A stretch of DNA of 64,000 bases from positions 74,531-138,530 of the forward strand of contig CAYZWT010000007.1 of NCBI GenBank assembly GCA_964482225.1. The letters run 5' to 3'. Of this stretch, positions 7,434 through 14,263 are shown piece by piece (positions within the stretch are counted from its first letter, which is position 1; every line of letters starts with the position of its first letter). Origin of the DNA: UBA1429 sp964482225 (GTDB taxonomy: Bacteria > Chloroflexota > Anaerolineae > UBA1429). The position numbers and the translations under genes were made by a program. The notes under the pieces are model-generated. The model worked only from the letters and a program-made list of their open reading frames with translations. It was not told the DNA's origin and searched no databases.

Positions 7434-8543
7434 ATGAGTGACAAGATCCGCATCGCCCTGATCGGCACCGGCCAGATCGGCACGCGCCACCTGGAGCGCT
7501 ATGCCAAGATCGAGGACGCAGAAGTGGTCGCCATCTGCGACCTGCGCGAGGACTATGCGCGCAGCCTGGCCGCCCAGTTCAACGTGCCCGATGTCTATGC
7601 CGACTATCGCGAGATGCTGGCGCGCGATGACATTGACGCTGTGGACGTGTGCCTGCACAACCGCCTGCACCGCCCGGTAGCGATCGATGTGTTGGAGGCG
7701 GGCAGACACTGTTATTGCGAAAAGCCCATGTCCTGGACCTATGCCGATGCCAGGGCCATGTACGAGGCCGCCCAACGCACGGGGCGCAAGCTGCACATCC
7801 AGCTCGGCACTATCTATCAGAACGAAGCCCGTGCTGCCAAGCGCATCATTGACGAGGGCCACCTGGGCCAGATCTATTTCGCCAAGACGATCCACTACCG
7901 CCGTCGGGGGCGTCCCTTTGTGGATGGCTATGGCACGCCCGCCTTTGTCAATACCGCCACCTCGGGCGGCGGCGCCATGCTCGATATGGCCGTCTACCAC
8001 ATCTCGCTGATCCTCTACCTGTTGGGCAACCCGACCCCTGAGACCATCTCTGGCGCCACCTACCAGATGCTGGAGAACATGTACCCCGGCCGCCGAGAGG
8101 AAGCGCGCTATAACGTCGAGGAGCTGGGCATGGCCTACATCCGGCTGGCGGGCGGCATCAGCTTGATGATGGAGGAGGCCTGGGCTATCCAGTCGGACAA
8201 CCCCGCCAATGACCAGATCATGGGCTCGCGGGGCGGCCTGCGGGTGGACCCGCTCACCTATTTCACCACCCTGGCCGATCTGGAGATGGACGGGACCTTT
8301 GACGTCAAGCAGGGGCTCTGGCGCTGGGAGCAATGCGACCCGCTCCAGGCCCACTATTCCGAGTCGCAGCGGCACTGGGTGGCAGCCTTGCAGGGCAAGG
8401 TGCCGTTGATTGATACCGCCGGTGTGGCCCTGAACACGGCGCTCATCACCGAGGGTGTATACCTCTCCGGCCATCTGGGCCGCGAGGTGACCCGCGCCGA
8501 GATCGAGGCCGCCGAGCCGGGCCTGGGCCGCGAACAGGCGTAG
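7434..8543 (+). CDS. Gfo/Idh/MocA family oxidoreductase 1
   Basis: 369 residues. The N-terminal Rossmann domain binds NAD(P) at GTGQIGTRH (11-19), and the catalytic-site lysine motif is EKP (96-98, CYCEKPMSW). The C-terminal alpha/beta domain has the GGGAMLDMAVYH segment that shapes the sugar pocket. The family oxidises or reduces hydroxyls of sugars, inositols or sugar derivatives; the exact substrate cannot be read. The ATG at 7434 is supported by AAGGAGAG. It is first of three paralogous oxidoreductases followed by two isomerases, all plus strand, which suggests a redox-isomerase sugar pathway. Confidence 0.88.
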   Translation: MSDKIRIALIGTGQIGTRHLERYAKIEDAEVVAICDLREDYARSLAAQFNVPDVYADYREMLARDDIDAVDVCLHNRLHRPVAIDVLEAGRHCYCEKPMSWTYADARAMYEAAQRTGRKLHIQLGTIYQNEARAAKRIIDEGHLGQIYFAKTIHYRRRGRPFVDGYGTPAFVNTATSGGGAMLDMAVYHISLILYLLGNPTPETISGATYQMLENMYPGRREEARYNVEELGMAYIRLAGGISLMMEEAWAIQSDNPANDQIMGSRGGLRVDPLTYFTTLADLEMDGTFDVKQGLWRWEQCDPLQAHYSESQRHWVAALQGKVPLIDTAGVALNTALITEGVYLSGHLGREVTRAEIEAAEPGLGREQA

Positions 8544-8548
8544 ACAAG

Positions 8549-8592
8549 TTTCGCGCAGAGACGCCAAGACGCAGAGCGGAGAGCGTAGAGGC
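8549..8592. repeat. Dispersed GCAGAG-type repeat, copy 1
   Basis: Between two oxidoreductase genes lies TTTCGCGCAGAGACGCCAAG followed by ACGCAGAGCGGAGAG. The same purine-rich words recur at 11684-11735, 28261-28299 and 47297-47330, always between genes. No frame is conserved in it. Confidence 0.6.
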
Positions 8593-8634
8593 CGTTTTCG
8601 AGGTGATCGTAGTCTATTCGCAAAGGAGCATCCT

Positions 8635-9738
8635 ATGGCCCAGAACAAGCTCAGGGTCGGATTGATCGGCACGGGCATGATCTGCAACATCGCCCATGTG
8701 CCCGCCTGGCACGCCCTGGCGGACCAGGTCGAGATCGTGGGGGCGGCGGACGTGGCCGCCGAGCACGCCCGGGGCACCGCCCAGGCCCACGGGATCCCCC
8801 ACTGGTACGACGACCCACAACGCATGTTGGACGAGCTGCAACCCGATGTCGTCTCGGTGTGCGCGCCCAATAGCTATCACAAACCCTGGACCCTGGCCGC
8901 TCTCGCGGCCGGCGCCCACGTGCTCTGCGAAAAGCCGGTGGCCACCAGCTATCCGGACGCCCTCGAGATGTACGCCGCCGCCGAGACCGCGAACAAGCTG
9001 CTGATGGTGGGCCAGAGCTTGCGCTTTCGCAGCGAGAATCAGGCGGCCAAATCCCTGGCCGAGGCGGGGTTCTTGGGCGAGCCCTACTATGCCGAGGCGG
9101 GCGCCATGAGGCGGCGGGGCGTGCCCACCTGGGGCCAGTTCCACATGGCCGAGCACTCGGGCGGCGGGCCCATCTATGACATCGGCGTGCACGCCCTGGA
9201 CCTGGTGTTGTGGCTGGTCGGCAGCCCCAGGGTGGCGGCGGTCAGCGGGGTTACCTACACCAAGCTGGCCAACCGCGACGAGGGTCTGGTCACCTCTCAG
9301 GCCGATAGCGGCGCACCCCAGGGGGTGCCCAACGCGCGCCCGTATGACTATCACGAGTTCGACGTCGAGGATCTGGGCGTCGGGTTCCTGCGGCTGGAGA
9401 ACGGCATGACCATCGTGCTGCGGGCCTCGTGGGCGGCCAACATCCCCGAGGGCACCGGCAGCACCTTTATCCTGGGCACGCAAGCGGGCATGGCCCTCAG
9501 CCCGCTACGCATCATCGGCACCCTGGGCGCCTATCAGGCCGATACCACGCCCCTGGTGCCAGACCGCAACGAGCCCTTTTCCATGGGCCACATCCGCGAG
9601 GCGGCCCACTTCCTGCGGGCCATCCGTGGCGAAGAGGCGCTGAGCGTCAAAAAGGACGAGGTGCTGAATGTGATCCACGCCCTGGACGGGCTCTATCGCT
9701 CGGCGCAGACCGGCGCAGAGGTGCGATTGGATTGGTGA
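8635..9738 (+). CDS. Gfo/Idh/MocA family oxidoreductase 2
   Basis: 367 residues with the same two-domain plan as its neighbours. Nucleotide-binding motif IGTGMICNIAH (11-21), catalytic EKP at 99-101 (LCEKPVATSYPDA), and the substrate-domain motif GGGPIYDIGVHALDL. AAAGGAG lies shortly before the ATG at 8635. It is only moderately similar to the genes on either side, so it is a functional paralogue rather than a recent copy. A short dispersed repeat separates it from oxidoreductase 1. Together these enzymes could oxidise and later re-reduce a sugar at different carbons around an isomerisation step. Confidence 0.88.
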   Translation: MAQNKLRVGLIGTGMICNIAHVPAWHALADQVEIVGAADVAAEHARGTAQAHGIPHWYDDPQRMLDELQPDVVSVCAPNSYHKPWTLAALAAGAHVLCEKPVATSYPDALEMYAAAETANKLLMVGQSLRFRSENQAAKSLAEAGFLGEPYYAEAGAMRRRGVPTWGQFHMAEHSGGGPIYDIGVHALDLVLWLVGSPRVAAVSGVTYTKLANRDEGLVTSQADSGAPQGVPNARPYDYHEFDVEDLGVGFLRLENGMTIVLRASWAANIPEGTGSTFILGTQAGMALSPLRIIGTLGAYQADTTPLVPDRNEPFSMGHIREAAHFLRAIRGEEALSVKKDEVLNVIHALDGLYRSAQTGAEVRLDW

Positions 9739-9775
9739 CTATCCGTTCACAGCGAACGTGCAAAGGAGCGCTCCC

Positions 9776-10903
9776 ATGACCAAGACCTATCGCCTGGGGA
9801 TCATCGGTTTCGGGCACATGCACATCAACAACGTGGCCCAGCTCTATGCGGCGCACCCGCAGGTCGAGTGGGTGGCCTGCTCCGATACGACCCCGCTGAC
9901 GCCCGAGCTGCGCGTCGCGCCCTATACCCGCGCCTGGAACCGGGACAACGTCATGGCCCGCACGGGCCTCTCGACCTACTATGACCTGTTCTACGAGATG
10001 CTGGTCAAGGAGGCGTTGGATATCGTCATCGTCACCTGCGAGAACGCCCAGCACCCCGAGGTGGTGGAGGCGTGCGCCGCCGCCGGCGTGCACGTGTGCG
10101 TGGAAAAGCCCATGGCGGCCAGCCTGGCCGACGCCCTGCGCATGGTGCGGGCCTGCGTGGCCGATGATGTGACTATGCTCGTCAACTGGCCCCTCACCTG
10201 GTCTCCGGCGGCCCGCAAGGCCAAGGAGCTGATTGACGAGGGGGTCATCGGCAAGGTGCTGGAGGTCAAGTGGCGCTCGGGGCACACCGGCCCGCTGGGG
10301 CCGGGCGCGGCCCATGCCGGTGTGGACGAGGCCGCCCAGCCCCTCAGCGGCCCCGAGCGCGCCGCCACCTGGTGGCACCAGACCGAGGCGGGCGGCGGCG
10401 CCATGCTGGACTATTGCTGCTACGGCGCCATGGTGAGCCGCTGGTATATCGGCCAGCCCGCCCAGGCCGCCCTGGGCATGCGCGCCAACCTACACAGCCA
10501 GTGGGGCGACGCCGAGGACAACGCCGCCATGTTGGTGCGCTACCCCGGCGCCATGGCCCTGCTGGAGGGCTCTTGGACGACGCTGGATCATGGCGCGCCC
10601 ACCGGCCCCATCGTCTATGGCGCCAGCGGCACGCTGGTGGTGGATCGGGACGCCGAGGGCCCCTGCGTGCGGCTGGAGCGCGGCGGCGGCGATACCACCA
10701 TCTACCGGCCCGAGCCGCTGCCCCAGGGCCGCCACGACGTGGCCCACGAGTTCATCCATCACCTGGAGACCGGGGAGCCGCTGCACCCCACCCTGGACAT
10801 GGGCCACAACCTGGAGTACATGGCGATTTTGGATGCGGGGCTGCGCTCCGCCAACAGCGGCCGCATCGAGATGGTGGACAACGCCGCCTGGCGCATCGGA
10901 TAG
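9776..10903 (+). CDS. Gfo/Idh/MocA family oxidoreductase 3
   Basis: 375 residues. Rossmann motif GIIGFGHMHINN (8-19), catalytic EKP 110-112 (VCVEKPMAASLADA), and GGGAMLDYCCYGAM in the C-terminal domain. It is the most divergent of the three: the usual DxGxH-like segment is replaced by DYCCYG, which hints at a different substrate. AAAGGAG is placed before the ATG at 9776; a start 18 bases earlier lacks this. It ends 9 bases before the first isomerase gene, so these two are almost certainly co-translated. Confidence 0.87.
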   Translation: MTKTYRLGIIGFGHMHINNVAQLYAAHPQVEWVACSDTTPLTPELRVAPYTRAWNRDNVMARTGLSTYYDLFYEMLVKEALDIVIVTCENAQHPEVVEACAAAGVHVCVEKPMAASLADALRMVRACVADDVTMLVNWPLTWSPAARKAKELIDEGVIGKVLEVKWRSGHTGPLGPGAAHAGVDEAAQPLSGPERAATWWHQTEAGGGAMLDYCCYGAMVSRWYIGQPAQAALGMRANLHSQWGDAEDNAAMLVRYPGAMALLEGSWTTLDHGAPTGPIVYGASGTLVVDRDAEGPCVRLERGGGDTTIYRPEPLPQGRHDVAHEFIHHLETGEPLHPTLDMGHNLEYMAILDAGLRSANSGRIEMVDNAAWRIG

Positions 10904-10912
10904 GAGAGGACT

Positions 10913-11674
10913 ATGGACAAGGTCTCGCTGGCATCCTACGCCTTTCACGGCCTGCTGGCCGAGGGCAAGATGGACGTATTCGGCTACCTGGAGAGCTGCA
11001 AGTACCGCTACCAGGTGCAAGCCGATATCTGGAACGGGATGCTGCTCAGCACGGACAAGGACTATATACGGAAGGTCAGGGAGGCGCTGGACGCCCGTGG
11101 GCTGGCGCTGGCCAACCTGTGCGTGGATGGCGCCCACATCTGGGAGGACGATCCCGATGCGCGGGAGGCCAACCACCGCAACGCCCTAGCGCACCTGGAG
11201 GCCGCCGAGCTCTTGGGGGCGCGCACCGTGCGCATTGACGCGGGCGGCGCCCACGATGCGCGCACGTTCACCGAGGAGCAGCTCGATCTGATCGTGGCCC
11301 GCTATCGCGCATACGCCCGGCGCGCGCTGGATAACGGCTACCGGGTGGGCCCAGAGAACCACTGGGGCCCCGAGGTTGTGCCGGAGAACATGCTGCGCAT
11401 CTGCCAGGCGGTGGATCACCCCGCCTTTGGCGTGCTGCTGCACTTTCGGGGCGATGCCGGCGACCGGGTGATGGCCCCCTGGGCCATGCACACCCACGTC
11501 TCGTGGGAGATCACCGAGGGGCCGCTCACGGCCTGCATGGGCCTGTTGCGCGATGCGGGCTATGATGGCTACTGGGGGGTGGAGCACCACAGCGGGCGCA
11601 ACGAGTACACCGAGGTGGCCGTGCAGATCGCCCGGGTGCGCGATGTCCTGTGGCGCTGGCAGTGCGGCGCATGA
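10913..11674 (+). CDS. IolE-like sugar phosphate isomerase/epimerase 1
   Basis: 253 residues, TIM barrel of the xylose-isomerase-like superfamily. Segments that usually carry metal and substrate residues are VDGAHIWEDDPD, TVRIDAGGAHD, GPENHWGPE, MHTHVSWE and GVEHHSGRNEY. AGGAGAGG precedes the ATG. It is a clear sister of the next gene (shared HIWEDDP, RIDAGG, GPENHWG, HPAFGVLLH), so a duplication gave two isomerases in one cluster. Known relatives include inosose dehydratase IolE and keto-sugar epimerases. Which reaction applies here cannot be decided. Confidence 0.85.
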   Translation: MDKVSLASYAFHGLLAEGKMDVFGYLESCKYRYQVQADIWNGMLLSTDKDYIRKVREALDARGLALANLCVDGAHIWEDDPDAREANHRNALAHLEAAELLGARTVRIDAGGAHDARTFTEEQLDLIVARYRAYARRALDNGYRVGPENHWGPEVVPENMLRICQAVDHPAFGVLLHFRGDAGDRVMAPWAMHTHVSWEITEGPLTACMGLLRDAGYDGYWGVEHHSGRNEYTEVAVQIARVRDVLWRWQCGA

Positions 11675-11683
11675 TGGGATGAA

Positions 11684-11860
11684 TCTCGCGCAGGGATGAA
11701 GAATCTCGCGCAGAGGCCGCAGAGACGCAGAGAAGGGCGAAGACGAGCTTCGCCCGTACGTATAGTGCGCCGTCTCGACCGTACGTGCGAATTGCGCATA
11801 CATGCGCGGGGCGTGTATGCGCCACGCATTCATGCGTCACGCATGTATGCGTCATGTTCA
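11684..11860. repeat. Intergenic repeats between the isomerase genes
   Basis: This gap holds two kinds of repeat. First, GAATCTCGCGCAG occurs twice in tandem, followed by AGAGACGCAGAGA, part of the dispersed GCAGAG family. Second, from about 11790 to 11857 the words ATGCGTCA, CACGCAT and GTATGCG recur in both directions. The same words build the tandem repeat at 49993-50046. No promoter stands out; the next gene has CAGGAGG before its ATG. Confidence 0.6.
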
Positions 11861-11897
11861 CCTACATCTAGACTGTGACGTGCATTCAGGAGGCAAG

Positions 11898-12674
11898 ATG
11901 CAGATTTCGCTAATGTCGTACACGTTCAACCCCATGACCCGTGACGGCACCATGGATGCCTTTGGCTATCTGGAGACGGTGCGCTATCGCTATGGCCTGC
12001 GCACGGCGGACCTGTGGAACCGCACCCTGGCCAACGTCGAAGAGGGCTATCTCAAGACGGTGCGCCAGGGCCTGGTCGAGCGCGAGCTGGAGCTGGTGAA
12101 CCTGGCCGTGGATGGCGCCCACATCTGGGAGGATGATCCTGACGTGCGCGCCCAGCATCACCAGGTCGCCCTGGAGCACCTGCGGGCCGCCGAGATCCTG
12201 GGGGCCAAGAGCGTGCGCATTGACGCGGGCGGGGGCCGCGACGAGCGCGACTGGACCACCGAGCAGTTTGACCATATCGTGGCGCGTTTTCGCGAGTATG
12301 CCCAGCGCGCCCACGACAATGGCTATATGGTCGGCCCGGAGAACCACTGGGGCGCCGAGGCGGTGCCCGAGGTGCTCAAGCGCCTGTGCGAGGCGGTGGA
12401 TCACCCCGCCTTTGGCGTGCTGCTGCACACCAAGCGCTGGCACGGCGAACTGGCCGCCCAGGGCGACGAGATCGTGGCCCCCTGGACCATGCACACCCAC
12501 ATGACCGCCGTCCTCTCGGACGAGGCCCTGGCCGAGACGATGACCATGCTGCGCGACGCGGGCTACCAGGGCGTCTGGGGCATCGAGCTGGGCGGCGCCA
12601 GCTATGCCGAGGCGGGCGTCATTGTCGCGCGGGTGCGCCGCGTGCTGGAAAGCTGGCGCCTGGCAGAGGCGTAG
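11898..12674 (+). CDS. IolE-like sugar phosphate isomerase/epimerase 2
   Basis: 258 residues, sister of the preceding isomerase with the same TIM-barrel motifs: VDGAHIWEDDPDVR, KSVRIDAGGGRDE, VGPENHWGAEAVP, MHTHMTAVLSD and GIELGGASYAEA. In the last motif the EHH of the sister is replaced by ELG, so one possible ligand differs and the two probably do not have identical activity. CAGGAGG lies 4 bases before the ATG at 11898; longer in-frame starts run into the ATGCGTCA repeat and were not used. It is the last plus-strand gene of the sugar cluster and is followed by a perfect palindrome. Confidence 0.85.
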   Translation: MQISLMSYTFNPMTRDGTMDAFGYLETVRYRYGLRTADLWNRTLANVEEGYLKTVRQGLVERELELVNLAVDGAHIWEDDPDVRAQHHQVALEHLRAAEILGAKSVRIDAGGGRDERDWTTEQFDHIVARFREYAQRAHDNGYMVGPENHWGAEAVPEVLKRLCEAVDHPAFGVLLHTKRWHGELAAQGDEIVAPWTMHTHMTAVLSDEALAETMTMLRDAGYQGVWGIELGGASYAEAGVIVARVRRVLESWRLAEA

Positions 12675-12690
12675 GCGCGTTGTCGGTAAC

Positions 12691-12722
12691 GTGTGAACGT
12701 TGGCGCGCGCCAACGTTCACAC
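12691..12722. terminator. Perfect 32-bp palindrome between convergent genes, likely bidirectional terminator
   Basis: The left half GTGTGAACGTTGGCGC (12691-12706) is the exact complement of 12707-12722. It sits between the isomerase stop at 12674 and the DUF89 stop at 12733. There is no T run on either side; the sequence GTTCACATGCTCACACGT follows. A bidirectional terminator is the simplest reading. A symmetric protein-binding site is an alternative. Confidence 0.55.
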
Positions 12723-12732
12723 GTTCACATGC

Positions 12733-13905
12733 TCACACGTCCGGCTCGACATAGTGGATCAGGCCGCGCTCGCCGTTCACTAGCCAGGCGGGGTCCTGGG
12801 CGGCGATGGCCTCAGCCTCGCCAGGGGCCAGGCCCACCATCAGCTCGGCCTTGAGCGTGCGCAGCGTGACATAGGGCGCGGGCATGCACCGGGTCACCGC
12901 CGCCAGATCGGTGGTGTGGGGCCAATGGCGATCCTCCAGCAGACGGCGATAGTTCACATCCCCCTTGAGCAGGATCAGATCCGCCCCCGCCAGGTGCGCC
13001 GCCAGATCGTCCGGCAACCCGGTAAAATGGCGGCCGGTGGTCCAGAACCAGTGGCTCTCGATCCGGATGCGCCCGTCCTCCTCGGCGCGGTGCAACAGCG
13101 CCCCCAGCGCGGCGCTCGCAGCGTCGGGCATGGCCTCCAACGCCTGGCGCGCCAGCGCCCAATCCTTGGGCATGGTGTCGGAGACGAAAAAGGGCTGGGG
13201 TTTGAGGTGGAGGTGCACCTGCTGCACCAGTCCATGCGCCAGCAGCAGACCGATCAGCCCCATATCCGCCAGAATCTCGGGGCCGCTGTTGTCCGCCACC
13301 CAATCCAGCCGCCCCACCCGGCCCGCCGCCAGCCGCTCCCACACAGCGCGCCGGTGGTCTATCAGGATGCGGTGGGTCTCTTCACCATCGGCCTCGCTGC
13401 TAGCGGCCACGGTGATGTTGCTGAGATCGGCCCGGTTGCCCCACAGGCAGCGGGCGATGCCCGCCATGAACCGGCTTTCCAGGTCGAGATCGCCCAGGGC
13501 CGCATAGTAGCGGCCTGTGGCGCCCAGCCCCTCGCCCAGGGCCTCGCGCTTTTGCGGCTCAAAGAGGTCCAGCAGGTAGAACGGGCCGGGCTCGAAATAG
13601 CGCACCGCATGCAGCAGGCGCCGGTAAAAGTAGGTCTCGGCCAGGAACCAGGGCAGCTCCAGCCAGGCCGCGCCCGCCCAGGGGGCCAGGGCCGCGCGCC
13701 ATTCATCGGCGTCGTGGGCATCCTCGGGCAGCGGCGCTACGGACCCGGCCGTGAGCTCGGCGGCCAGGGCCTCCAGCGCGGCCAGGATCTCGGCCGGATA
13801 GTGTTGGGTGGCGATCACCTGGGCGATGACGCCCGGTTTGCGGCGCTGGATCGTGTGCCGGGCAAAGGAGCCGGGCTCAGAGACCATCAGGTAGGGTGGC
13901 AACAT
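12733..13905 (-). CDS. DUF89/ARMT1-family metal-dependent carbohydrate-phosphate phosphatase
   Basis: 390 residues. The DUF89 landmarks are present: WGNRADLS, the metal-binding DNSGPEILADMGL (near residue 205), HLKPQPFFVSDTMP and LLKGDVNYRRLLED (near 311). Characterised members are Mn/Ni-dependent phosphatases that remove reactive sugar phosphates such as fructose-1-phosphate, a damage-control role. The ATG at 13905 is preceded by GAGGAGGAG; an upstream in-frame extension lacks a site. The gene converges on the sugar isomerase cluster. A link in which it clears toxic sugar phosphates from that pathway is plausible but unproven. Confidence 0.85.
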   Translation of the reverse strand: MLPPYLMVSEPGSFARHTIQRRKPGVIAQVIATQHYPAEILAALEALAAELTAGSVAPLPEDAHDADEWRAALAPWAGAAWLELPWFLAETYFYRRLLHAVRYFEPGPFYLLDLFEPQKREALGEGLGATGRYYAALGDLDLESRFMAGIARCLWGNRADLSNITVAASSEADGEETHRILIDHRRAVWERLAAGRVGRLDWVADNSGPEILADMGLIGLLLAHGLVQQVHLHLKPQPFFVSDTMPKDWALARQALEAMPDAASAALGALLHRAEEDGRIRIESHWFWTTGRHFTGLPDDLAAHLAGADLILLKGDVNYRRLLEDRHWPHTTDLAAVTRCMPAPYVTLRTLKAELMVGLAPGEAEAIAAQDPAWLVNGERGLIHYVEPDV

Positions 13906-14003
13906 GGCTTTCTCCTCCTCTGCAGTCGTCGCATTGTACACCCGACGGCCCGGGTAAGCCATTGGAGGGCGCGGCAGCGTGGGTTCGGCGGCGCCTGCCA
14001 AAG

Positions 14004-14159
14004 GTTACCAGTTCAGAGCTGGGGGGGGAAAGCGGCCAACACGTTGTGGACGACGGCAGCGAACCTTGGCGGGCGAGTCGCCCGCCCTCCATCGGCTTGA
14101 GCGCCCCTGGCTGTCAGCACACGGAGGCATGATCTCATTCCCCCAACCTGAGCAGTTAC
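14004..14159. mobile_element. MITE-like element, copy B (inverse orientation)
   Basis: The ends are GTTACCAGTTCAG (14004-14016) and the complement of GTAACTGCTCAG (14148-14159). Inside, GGCCAACACGTTGTGGACG matches copy A in reverse, and the hairpin GGCGGGCGA/TCGCCCGCC lies at 14068-14086. The far half is shortened and diverged compared with copies A and C. It ends 26 bases before the -35 box of mutS2. No clear target duplication flanks it. Confidence 0.7.
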
Positions 14160-14185
14160 GCCGCAGGTCGGCCCATCCCCGCGTT

Positions 14186-14214
14186 TTGACAGCCGCGCCT
14201 TACAAGTCTATACT
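14186..14214 (+). promoter_or_regulatory. Near-consensus sigma70-type promoter of mutS2
   Basis: TTGACA (14186-14191), a 17-base spacer and TATACT (14209-14214). The start would fall near 14221. It is the strongest match to the -35/-10 consensus in the window. Confidence 0.75.
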
Positions 14215-14263
14215 TGTTTTTTGAATCCCTTTGCCCGAGCGCATGGAAACGACGGCCATCTAT

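Larger units (their letters stand above)
13906..14263. other. Gene-free stretch between DUF89 gene and mutS2
   Basis: This 358-base gap holds MITE-like copy B (14004-14159) and the strong mutS2 promoter (14186-14214). Between 13906 and 14003 I see only the DUF89 ribosome site and no further signal. Confidence 0.6.
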
